Below are positions 1-7,939 of a stretch of 64,000 nucleotides of DNA, piece by piece (position 1 is the stretch's first letter; every line of letters starts with the position of its first letter). The notes beneath the pieces were generated by a model, which saw nothing but the letters and a program-made list of their open reading frames with translations, was not told where the DNA came from and did not search any database. The translations under genes and the position numbers were made by a program. Source of the DNA: AP-15 sp963716115 (GTDB lineage Bacteria > Pseudomonadota > Alphaproteobacteria > ATCC43930 > CGMCC-115725); NCBI GenBank assembly GCA_963716115.1, contig CAVQSZ010000014.1, positions 1-64,000 on the forward strand, read 5' to 3'.

Positions 1-238
1 GTGCTGTTCGGCTCGCGGGCCCGCGGCGATGCGCATCGCCATTTCGGATTACGACCTCGCGGTCTTTCTCTACGATTTGACCGACCGGTTTGCCGAAATG
101 GACCGGTTGGCCGATCTCGGCACCGGCATCCTCAAGGAAACCGGCGAACTCGTCCACGCCATGCCGTACCGCGCCGGCTCCTATGACGCGCGCACTCCGT
201 TGATGCTGGCGCTGCGCTCGGAGGGCGTTGTTTTGTGA
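1..238 (+). CDS. MNT-type nucleotidyltransferase, partial and frameshifted
   Basis: C-terminal part of a minimal nucleotidyltransferase, usually the partner (often antitoxin) of a HEPN protein. Reading in from the left edge gives the G-S-R-A-R-G-D phosphate-binding loop. After a one-base shift near position 30-45 it continues with S-D-Y-D-L-A-V-F-L, the metal-binding DxD motif. The gene ends at 236-238 and its TGA overlaps the GTG start of the HEPN gene (GTGA). MNT-HEPN pairs often sit between hsdS and hsdR of type I restriction loci, as here. The N-terminus lies outside the window. Confidence 0.75.
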   Translation, partial: CCSARGPAAMRIAISDYDLAVFLYDLTDRFAEMDRLADLGTGILKETGELVHAMPYRAGSYDARTPLMLALRSEGVVL

Positions 239-621
239 CCCCGGAAGCCTCCGCCTTCCTCGACAAGGCCCGCGAGTTTCTGTTGAAGGCAGAGGACATG
301 CTGGACGACGACTGGTCCGACGAGGCCGGCCGCGCGGCCTATCTCGCCGGGCTGCACGCGGCCCACGCGGTGATCGTCGAACGCACCGGTCGGATCATCA
401 AGCGGCATCGCGGGGTGCGCAACGAGTCGCGGCGCCTGGTGAAGGACGAGCCGCGCTTCGATCCGGAGCTGCAAGCCTTCCTCGGCCGCGCCTATAATCT
501 GAAAGCCATTGCCGATTACGAGACCGGCGCCGACTCCCATGTTCCGTCCGAGCTTGCCCGCGCCAGCATCGATACGGCGCGCCGGTTTGTCGAAGCCGTC
601 GCGGCGATGCTGGATAAATGA
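235..621 (+). CDS. HEPN domain protein (partner of MNT)
   Basis: A 128-residue, mostly helical HEPN protein. R53-I-I-K-R-H58 fits the R-x4-6-H motif that forms the RNase site of HEPN toxins. The following segments, including NLKAIADYETG near residue 89, are typical of HEPN proteins next to type I restriction genes. The GTG start is chosen because it overlaps the MNT stop. The stop overlaps the ATG of hsdR at 618 (ATGA), so MNT, HEPN and hsdR appear translationally coupled. Known of the family: the MNT partner inactivates HEPN by modification. That this pair guards the restriction locus is inference. Confidence 0.8.
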   Translation: MTPEASAFLDKAREFLLKAEDMLDDDWSDEAGRAAYLAGLHAAHAVIVERTGRIIKRHRGVRNESRRLVKDEPRFDPELQAFLGRAYNLKAIADYETGADSHVPSELARASIDTARRFVEAVAAMLDK

Positions 622-3600
622 CGGTGGGCGGCAACTTTGCGTTCCCCGAAAGCGCCCCGCGCTATTCCGGCTTTTCCGAGGATGCGGCGGTCGAAGGGCC
701 GGCCGTCGAATTGTTCCGGGCGCTGGGTTGGGGCCACGCCAATCTTCAGGGGGAGACATTCGGCGCCGGCGGCAGCGAAGGCCGCGCCAGCATGCGCGAG
801 CCGGTATTGCCGAACCGGCTGTGGGCGGCGCTGCGGAAACTCAACCCGGATTTGTCGCCCGACGCGTTGCACGACGCCGCCGCCGAGATCGCGCGGGATC
901 GCTCGGCGATGCTCCCGACCGACGCCAATCCGAAATCCACCGGCTGCTGAAGGACGGCGTGCCGGTCCAGCTGCGCGGCGAAGACGGCGAGCGGAAGACC
1001 GAGATCGCCCGCATCATCGACTGGCGCGATCCGCGCGCCAACGATTTCCTGCTCGCGCACAGGTCTGGTTCCAGGGCGAGCTGTACAAGCGCCGCGCCGA
1101 CCTGGTCGGCTTCGTCAACGGCATCCCGCTGCTGCTGATCGAGCTGAAGGGCCGGGCGAGAACGTCAGGGACGCCTACGACGACAACATCCGCGACTACC
1201 GCGACGACATCCCGCAGCTCTTCGCTACAACGCGCGCTGTCATCGTCTCGAACGGCATCGAGACCAAGGTCGGCGCGACGCACGCGCCCTACGAGCACTT
1301 CATCGAGTGGAAGAAGGCCGAGAGCGAGGACGAGGCCGGCCGTCGGGCTGGAAACGGCGATCCGCGGCATCGGCCACGCCGGAGCGGCTGCTCGACCTCG
1401 TCGAGAACTTCGTCGCTCTTCGAGGAGGGCCAGGGCGGGCTCGACAAGAAGCTCGCGCAAGAACCACCAATTCCTCGGCGTCAACCGCGCCGTCGCGGCA
1501 GTCGACCAGATCGCCGAGAACGCGCGGCAGGCTCGGCGTCTTCTGGCACACCCAGGGCTCCGGCAAGAGCCTGTCGATGCTGCTTCTTCGCGCAGAAGGT
1601 GCTGCGCACGCAAGCCCGGCAACTGGACCTTCGTGATCGTCACCGACCGGACGAACTGGACGACCAGATCGCCGGGACCTTCGCCGCCTGCGGCGCGCTG
1701 ACCAAGGAGCGCGAGGAGGTGCAGGCGCAGACCCGCGAGCATCTGAAGCGCTGCTCGCAGGGCAACGAGCGCTACGTCTTCACGCTGATCCAGAAGTTCG
1801 GCACCGCGCAGGGCGAGGCCTATCCGGTGCTCTCCGACCGCCGCGACATCATCGTCATCACCGACGAGGCGCACCGCATCGCAGTACGACATGCTCGCCG
1901 CGAACATGCGCCGCGCGCTGCCGAACGCCGCCTTCATCGGCTTCACCGGCACGCCGTTGATCGCCGGCGAGGAGAAGACGCAAGGAGGTGTTCGGCGACT
2001 ACGTCTCGATCTACAACTTCGCGCAGTCGATCGAGGACGGCGCGACGGTCCCGCTCTACTACGAGAACCGCATTCCCGAGCTTCAGCTCGCCAACGAGGA
2101 TTTGAACGACGACCTCGACCGGCTGATCGAGGACGGCCGAACTCGACGAGGAGCAGGAAGCGCGAGCTCGCGCAAGCGCTTCTGCGCGCCAATACCAGCT
2201 GATCACCCGCGAGGACCGGCTCGACAAGATCGCCGAGGATCTCGTGCGCCATTTCGTCGGGCGCGGCTATCGCGGCAAGGCGATGTTCATCGCGATCGAC
2301 AAGGCGACGGCATTGCGCATGCACGAAAAGGTCCGCGCCGCGCTGGAACGCCGAGATCGCGCGGCTCGAAGCGGCGCTGGCCGGACTCTCCGACGACGAA
2401 CGCGACCGCGCAGGAAGCCGAAGATCGCCTGGATGAAGGCGACCGACATGGCGGTGGTCGTCAGCGCCGGCCAGAACGAGCAGGCCGACATGGCGGCAAG
2501 GGGCCTCGACATCGCGCCGCACCGCCGGCGGATGAACGACGAGAAGATGGACGAGAAGTTCAAGGACCCGGACGATCCGTTCCGGCTCGTGTTCGTCTGC
2601 GCGATGTGGATGACCGGCTTCGACGTGCCGTCGTGCTCCACGATCTATCTCGACAAGCCGATGAAGAACCACACGCTGATGCAGACGATCGCGCGCGCGA
2701 ACCGGGTCTGCGGCGACAAGAAAGCCGGGCTGATCGTCGATTACGTCGGCGTGTTCCGGAACCTGCAGCGGGCGCTCGCGATCTATGCGCGCGGCACCGG
2801 CTCCGGCGAAATGCCGATCAAGGACAAGGCGGCACTCATCGCCGAGTTGCAGAAGGCGCTCGATGCGGTTCTTGCGTTTGCGGAGGCGCGCGGCGTAAAG
2901 CCCGCCGCAATTTTCAAGACGACCGGAATGGCGCGGCTGCAAGGGCTCGCGGACGCGACCGACGCGCTCGCGGGCACCGATGCGCAGAAACAGGCTTACC
3001 TACGGCTCGAGGCCCAGGCGTGGAAGCTCTACAAGGCGGCCCTGCCGGACCCGCGCGTCGCTCCGTTCACCGCCGACATCGCCGTGCTGCACGTGGTTGC
3101 CGAGCGGCTTCGCTCATTGACGAAGCGGGCGGACGTGTCCGGCGTGCTCGACGACATCGAGACCCTGCTCGACGAGTCGATCATCGGGCATGCGATCCGC
3201 GCCCCGATCACGGATGATTTCTCCGGCCTGTTCGACCTGCGCGCGATTGATTTCGAGAAATTGTCGGCCGCGTTCCGCAAGGGGCAGAAACGGACGAAGG
3301 TGCAGCTCCTCCGGGCGCAGGTGGAGCAGCGCCTCGGCGACATGATCCGGCGCAACCCGACCCGCGCCGACCTGCTCGACCGCTTCCAAGCAATGATCGC
3401 CGAATACAATGCCGGCAGCGCCAGCGTCGAGCAGCTCTTCGAGCAGCTCCTCGACTTCATCCGCCGCATGTCCCATGAGGAGCAGCGGGCCGCGCGCGAG
3501 GGGCTCGACGAGGAGGAGCTGGCGATCTTCGATCTGTTGACCAAACCCGAGCCCAAATTAACCAAGGCGCAGGAGGTCGAGGTCAAAGCGATCGCGCGGA

Positions 3601-3809
3601 AGCTGCTGGCTAAGCTCAAGCGCGAGAAGCTGGTCCTCGACTGGCGGCTCAAGGAGAGCGCCAAGGCCGATGTGCGGCAGACCATCCGCGAGGAATACGA
3701 CGGGCTGCCCGAGGTTTACGACCGCCGGATCTGGGAGGACAAGGTCGAGCGGACCTTCCAGTTCATGTTCGAGCGATACGCCGGCGAGGCTTCCTCGCCA
3801 CCAGCCTGA
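618..3809 (+). pseudogene. hsdR: Type I restriction enzyme R subunit HsdR, multiply frameshifted
   Basis: Motor and nuclease subunit of a type I restriction-modification complex. The pieces in order are an N-terminal nuclease region with D...ELK around 1099-1149, a Walker A GSGKS near 1560, DEAHR at 1863-1877, FIGFTGTP near 1935 and the helicase C motif TGFDVPS near 2613; an intact helical C-terminus runs from about 2440 to the stop. The total of about 1063 codons is normal for HsdR. Between 930 and 2440 the frame breaks roughly every 60-150 bases, by single-base losses often at G/C runs (near 930, 1060, 1155, 1210). Each piece is well conserved, so sequencing error is at least as likely as real decay. 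hsdM and hsdS would lie to the left of the window. Confidence 0.88.
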
Positions 3810-3825
3810 TCACGACAACGACAAA

Positions 3826-3877
3826 ATTGCCGCAATCGCATGCCATCCTCGCCCGAGCCGGCGCCGCGGCGCGGGCG
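3826..3877. repeat. Dispersed repeat, copy 1
   Basis: About 52 bases match 4918-4970 at roughly 85 percent identity. Shared blocks include GCATGCCAT and GGCGCGGGC. It begins just after the hsdR stop. The function is unknown; it may be a leftover promoter or operator of toxin-antitoxin type genes, or a recombination footprint. Confidence 0.6.
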
Positions 3878-3969
3878 GCGAAGTCCGGGAGGGAGGATGC
3901 GGTTCGCTGTCAGATTCCCTACAAATAACAGCGAGAACAGCGGCGGCGGGCCGGGGCGCGGCGCTCGGG

Positions 3970-4090
3970 TCAGACCGGGGCGTCGTCGGAGGACGGCTTG
4001 AGGAATTTGTAGACGGCGGAGAAATCCTCGCGGCCGAGGCGGTGCGCGGAGGCCATGCGGTAGAGCTGCTGGGCGGCCGGGGCGACCGCG
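3970..4090 (-). pseudogene. C-terminal fragment of a 3-hydroxyisobutyrate dehydrogenase-like protein
   Basis: Minus-strand translation ending at 3970 gives about 40 residues, AQQLYRMASAHRLGREDF followed by SAVYKFLKPSSDD and a stop. This is the characteristic last helix of NAD-dependent 3-hydroxyisobutyrate/beta-hydroxyacid dehydrogenases. Nothing upstream resembles the Rossmann domain, so only the tail remains. It is the first of several gene tails in this stretch. Confidence 0.55.
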
Positions 4091-4113
4091 ACACAACATC
4101 TGCTTTGACCGCC

Positions 4114-4266
4114 TCAGCCGACGGCACGTGTCGGCGCGCGGTAGTGGGGCTCCGGGATCGGCAGGGCGTCCTCGCGCGCCGCCGCGAGCCACGCTTCGAT
4201 CGCCTGCTCGACCTCGCTCAACGCCGCCGCCGGCGCGTTGCCGAAGGCCGCGCCGCAATGATGCGA
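4114..4266 (-). pseudogene. HicB-like antitoxin C-terminal fragment
   Basis: The minus-strand segment ALSEVEQAIEAWLAAARED followed by PIPEP and the stop at 4114 matches the conserved C-terminal half of HicB antitoxins (helix, then P-I-P-x-P). The N-terminal strands of the HicB fold and any HicA toxin are missing. The reading frame stays open to 4419, but the upstream part (RRFPPPPWGEE around 4350-4385) looks like a piece of a different small protein. Called a remnant. Confidence 0.45.
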
Positions 4267-4453
4267 CAGCGCCCGCCTCGAACCGCGCAAGCAGCCCCTG
4301 ATGAACCGGTGCTCGACTTGCCCGGTCGCGACGATCCGCTCTTCGCCCCACGGCGGCGGGGGGAACCGGCGGACCGGGCCATTGAAGAACGGCGTCGACT
4401 CCGAGTGGCTCGTCTCCATATCTTACGATCTGCTGATCGATGGGATTACCGTA

Positions 4454-4672
4454 ATGCGCGCAGGCGATACGGCCAGGCTCTCGGCCAAGTTCCAGATTTC
4501 CATCCCGAAGGCCGTGCGGACCGCGCGGCGATGGCAGGCCGGACAGGAGCTCGCTTTTATTCCTAAAGGCGAGGGCGTGCTGCTCGTGCCGGTTCCGAAG
4601 CCCGAGGACCTCGCCGGTCTGGCGCGCGGCGCGAACCGGGAGGGCTTTCGCGACCGGGACGACCGGGTCTGA
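4454..4672 (+). CDS. AbrB/MazE-type antitoxin (VapB-like)
   Basis: A 72-residue protein with the SpoVT/AbrB swapped-hairpin signature: ARLSAKFQISIPKAVRTAR, then W-x-A-G-Q-E-L-A-F and a short acidic, charged tail expected to bind a PIN toxin. The start at 4454 is taken because the domain begins within a few residues of it, although the frame is open upstream to 4301. Its TGA overlaps the ATG of the PIN gene at 4672 (TGATG), the usual vapBC arrangement. Such antitoxins bind their own promoter. The toxin next door is truncated, so this may be an orphan. Confidence 0.75.
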   Translation: MRAGDTARLSAKFQISIPKAVRTARRWQAGQELAFIPKGEGVLLVPVPKPEDLAGLARGANREGFRDRDDRV

Positions 4673-4827
4673 TGCGGCTCGTCGATACCTCGGCCTGGAT
4701 CGAATGGCTGATCGGCTCTCCGATCGGGATGGCGCTGGCAGCCGAGCCTCCCGGGCGCGCCGAATGGCTTGTGCCGACGATCGTGCAGCTCGAATTGGCG
4801 TGTCGCCGAAGGCCGCGCCGGATTTGA
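4672..4827 (+). pseudogene. VapC-like PIN-domain toxin, truncated
   Basis: Begins MRLVDTSAWIEWLIGSP, the first strand and catalytic-Asp segment (V-D-T-S-A-W) of PIN-domain VapC RNases, and continues to PTIVQLELA with the second conserved Glu (E41). It then breaks into unrelated sequence and stops after 51 residues. Full-length VapC proteins are about 130 residues, so the Asp residues of the C-terminal half are lost. The break at about 4800 looks like a deletion junction and not a simple frameshift. Confidence 0.75.
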
Positions 4828-5146
4828 GGTCGGGCATCGGCAATCCAGGCGCCGTCGGTTCGGACCTGCAGCTCGCCAGCTCGGTTGCCACGGCGAATAG
4901 CGCAGGGCGACGGCAATATTGCCGTAATAGCATGCCATTCTCGCCCCGAGACGGCGCTGTGGCGCGGGCAGCCGGGCGGGCCGGAGAGCGGCAAGTGGGC
5001 TCGACCGGATTGCCTGAGGCCGGCCCGCAATGCAACGCCGGGATACGCTTGCGTTGGCGAAGCCCGTTGGCGCAAACATCGGCGGCGGCCGCTGCGCGAC
5101 GCTGCGGCTTGCCGCCCGCGCGCGGGATCGGAAAGGGTAGAGCGGA
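4828..5146. other. Intergenic remnant region with dispersed repeat, copy 2
   Basis: No gene is supported here. The stretch holds a perfect 16-bp palindrome at 4910-4925 (ACGGCAATATTGCCGT) leading into the second copy of the dispersed repeat (4918-4970, compare 3826-3877). The rest resembles scrambled non-coding sequence. The palindrome could be an operator of the vapBC type. RBS-like purines lie just before the ATG at 5147. Confidence 0.5.
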
Positions 5147-5521
5147 ATGCGGAAATGGCTGGGGCTGGGCGTGCTGCTCGCGGCCGGGCTCGGGGGCGCC
5201 GCCTGGGCGCAGGGCCCGGCCGGGTTCGACGGCCAGTACATGGGGGAGCTTGCCCTGACGAAGATCATCAAGGGGGACTGCGCCACGCCGCCGCCGGGGG
5301 CGCTTTACCCGTTGACGGTATCCAGGGGCGAGGTCCGGTTCGCCTATGTCCCGCGCTTCGACACCGCCTTGCGCGGCAGGGTCGGCGAAAACGGGGTCTT
5401 CAAGGCCTCCGCCCGCGCCCGCAAGGGGTTTGTCCGGATGACCGGGCGCATCCAGGGAAGCGATGTCGCCGCGCATATCGTATCGCCAAGCTGCAATTAC
5501 ACATTTCGGACAAGAAACTAG
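5147..5521 (+). CDS. Small exported hypothetical protein
   Basis: 124 residues. A signal peptide is visible at the N-terminus: basic start MRKW, hydrophobic LGLGVLLAAGLGGAAWA, cleavage expected after A-W-A near residue 21. The mature part has two Cys residues (in KGDCATPP and SPSCNYTF), which could form a disulfide, and alternates short beta-like segments ending TFRTRN. It resembles small periplasmic beta-rich proteins of unknown function. The start is chosen by the signal peptide. It stands alone, between the fragment region and a repeat-rich gap. Confidence 0.7.
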   Translation: MRKWLGLGVLLAAGLGGAAWAQGPAGFDGQYMGELALTKIIKGDCATPPPGALYPLTVSRGEVRFAYVPRFDTALRGRVGENGVFKASARARKGFVRMTGRIQGSDVAAHIVSPSCNYTFRTRN

Positions 5522-5607
5522 CGGCGGAGCTGCGAGGGGCGGGGCCCGCGCAGAGGCTGGGCAAGTATCCAGGTCGAGATGAAAAATTGGCGACTTTTGC
5601 TCCCGCT

Positions 5608-5804
5608 GTCCCGGCGAAAGCCGGGACCCATGGCTCGGCTGCCGCGAGCTTCTCATGCGATTTGCAGTGTCTCGCCAACGATCACAAGCTCGTGCGGCGG
5701 AACCATGGACCCCGGCTTTTCGCCGGGGAAGACGAGTGGACCGGCTGCCGAAGGATTCTTGCCCAGCCGCGTAGATCGTCACGCCGGCGAAGGCCGGGAT
5801 GACG
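5608..5804. repeat. Cluster of REP-like palindromes in a 426-base gene-free gap
   Basis: The gap 5522-5947 has no supported gene. It contains three short hairpins of related sequence: 5608-5627 (GTCCCGGC, GAAA loop, GCCGGGAC), 5710-5728 (CCCCGGC with a 5-base loop) and 5777-5804 (outer arms CGTCA/TGACG). They resemble the CCCGCGAAAGCGGG-type intergenic repeats seen at 28466-28545 and 62394-62480. The likely role is that of a dispersed extragenic palindrome; they may also stabilise or end transcripts. Confidence 0.65.
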
Positions 5805-5947
5805 CGAACGAGAAGGCCGCGACCGCCTGTAGATTCCCTGAAAAAACAGGAAGGCCAGGGCGCGTCGGCGGCGAGCGGCTGTCCGCCTCGCCCTCGGCGG
5901 GCTAAGCTGCCGCGGCGATTGCGCGGCGTTTTCGGGAGGGAAGCGAG

Positions 5948-7058
5948 ATGGCGGAGAAGATTCGGCTGGGCCTGATCGGGGCCAGCGTCAGCGGGACCTG
6001 GTCGGCCCGTTCCCACCTGCCGGCGCTGCGCGCGGGCGCGGATGTCGAGCTTGCGGCGGTCTGCACCACCAGGGCCGACAGCGCCGAGGCGGCGCGCCGC
6101 GCCTGGGGCGCCCGGCTGGCCTTCGACGATTGGCGCCGGATGGTCGCCTCGCCGCAGATCGACGCGGTCGCCGTCGTGGTGCGCGTGCCCTCGCACCACG
6201 CGCCGACCCGGGCGGCGCTGGAGGCGGGCAAGCACGTCTATTGCGAATGGCCGCTCGGGCGCACCACGGCCGAGGCGGTGGAGCTGGCCGCGCTCGCCGA
6301 GGCGAACGGGCTCGTCACCGCGGTCGGCCTGCAGGCCCGGGTCAATCCCGCGGTGACCCGCATGAAGGAGCTGGTCGCGGCCGGCTTTGTCGGCGAGGTG
6401 ATGGCGGTCCATGTCAGCCTGATGCGCGAGGGCGTGTTGTCGCGGCCCTCGCACCGCACCTGGCAGCGCGACGCCGAGCTCGGGGCCAACACCCTGACCA
6501 TCGCCAACGGCCACACGGTCGACGCGATGCGCTTTGTCGCCGGCGACTTCGCCCGCCTCAGCGCGGTGGTGGCGACCCAGGCGAGGCAGTGGCTCGACAC
6601 CGGGACCCAGACGCTGTTGGACGTCACCTCCCCCGACAATGTGCTGATCAGCGGCCGGCTGGCCAACGGGGCCGTCGCGTCGGTCCATATCGGCGCGATC
6701 CCGTTCGCCGGCAGCGGCTATCGCATGGAAATCTACGGCCGCGACGGGACCCTGGCCGCCACGGGCGAAGATTCGCCGCAGCTGAGCGAGGTCACCCTCT
6801 ATGGCGCGAAAGGCGGCGACGCGCTGGCGCCGATCGCCGCGCCGGAGCGCCCGGCGGTCGCCGCGCCCGGCGCGCCCTCGGGCGAGGCCGCCAATGTCGG
6901 CCGCATGTACGCGCAATTCGCGCAGGCGATCCGGGATCGGGCGACCGGCGGCGGCGAGGGCGGCCCGCCGGATTTCGCGACCGCGGTCGAGCTGCACCGC
7001 CTGGTCGACGCGATCCGGCAGGCCTCCGACAGCGGCCGCGAGGCGAGTGCTCGGGTAG
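5948..7058 (+). CDS. Gfo/Idh/MocA family NAD(P)-dependent oxidoreductase (frameshift near 3' end)
   Basis: About 370 residues. The N-terminal Rossmann fold starts IRLGLIGASVSGTWSARSH. The family's E-K-P motif appears as E-W-P-L-G near residue 101. The C-terminal alpha/beta domain includes GLQARVNPAV and a long dimer sheet (SVHIGAIPFAGSGYRMEIYG). Members oxidise sugars, inositols or related polyols with NAD(P). The annotated frame stays open far beyond the gene, antisense to nasA. The natural end is most likely the TAG at 7056-7058, one frame over, after a single indel near 7035-7045 within the final DAIRQASDSGRE region. The substrate cannot be told from sequence. Confidence 0.85.
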
Positions 7059-7102
7059 CGGCCAGGGCCGCCGGGGCGACCCTGCGTCGATGGCCCGCCT
7101 TC

Positions 7103-7939
7103 CTACCGCGCCGTCCAGGCGGCGGCGATGGCCCGCACCAGCGGCTTCAGATGGAAGCTGCCCGGCGGGCGCACGATGTCGGCGACGCCGTGGCGGCGCA
7201 GCGTCTCCTCCACCACCGGGCCGACCGCGGCGATGCGGATGCGCGCGAAGGCCGCGCTGAGCGCCGCCTCGAGCCTGGCCTCCCGCGCGACCGCCACCAG
7301 CCGGTCGACCTGCGCCGAGCTCGTAAACGCGACCATGTCGATGCCGCCGGCGGCGAGCCGCCCGATCGCCTCGACCACCCGTCCGGTCTCGGTCTGCGAA
7401 GCGTAGCGATAGGGGGTCACCGGAAACGCGGCCGCCCCCCGCGCCCGCAGGCCCGCCAGCAACGCCGCCGCGCCGCCGCCCGGGTAGAGCTGCACGCCGA
7501 TGGCGCGGCCGCCGATGTCTTCGCCGGCGAGCGCGTCGAGCACGCCCTGGGAGGTCGGCGTGGTCGCCGCCAGGCCGGGGGCGAGGCCCAGCTCGCGCAG
7601 GGCGCGCACGGGCTTCGGGCCGCGCGCGATGGCGCGGACCCGGGCCAGCGCGGCGACCAGGGCCGCGCGCCGCCCGCCGCGCTCGGCGATCGCGATAAGC
7701 CGGCGCAGGCCCTCGCCGGTCAACCAGACGACATCCTGGAAGGCGCCGGCGATCAGCCGCTCGATCCAGGCCTCGGCCTGCGTCGTGTCCTCGAGGTCGA
7801 GGATCTGCACCAGCGGGCAGCGCACCGCGACGGCGCCCTGCGCCTCCAGCATGGCGGCGAAGAGGTCCAGCTCCCGGCTTTCCGGGACCAGTATCGTCAG
7901 CCCGGCGAGCGCGCCCGTCAGGCTCCCGGCGCGGGTCAC
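7103..7939 (-). CDS. hemD: Uroporphyrinogen-III synthase
   Basis: 278 residues. HemD cyclises hydroxymethylbilane to uroporphyrinogen III, the precursor of heme and siroheme. Seen: LTILVPESRELDLFAAML at the N-terminus, AFTSSAQVDRLVA (the conserved T-S linker region) and IAAVGPVVEETLRRHGV near the C-terminus. The GTG start at 7939 overlaps a TGA in the nasA region as GTGA, matching other junctions in this cluster. The same frame is also open upstream into nasA, so an in-frame NasA-HemD fusion is the alternative. Its place behind nirBD and nasA fits siroheme supply for NirB. Confidence 0.85.
   Translation of the reverse strand: MTRAGSLTGALAGLTILVPESRELDLFAAMLEAQGAVAVRCPLVQILDLEDTTQAEAWIERLIAGAFQDVVWLTGEGLRRLIAIAERGGRRAALVAALARVRAIARGPKPVRALRELGLAPGLAATTPTSQGVLDALAGEDIGGRAIGVQLYPGGGAAALLAGLRARGAAAFPVTPYRYASQTETGRVVEAIGRLAAGGIDMVAFTSSAQVDRLVAVAREARLEAALSAAFARIRIAAVGPVVEETLRRHGVADIVRPPGSFHLKPLVRAIAAAWTAR

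Noticed and set aside
1014..2942. 642-codon minus-strand open frame opposite hsdR
   Set aside because: It has no recognisable domain and is explained by the GC-rich antisense of hsdR.
3716..6997. 1093-codon minus-strand open frame
   Set aside because: It crosses hsdR, fragments, two genes and several repeats in antisense. The composition is typical of high-GC shadow frames.
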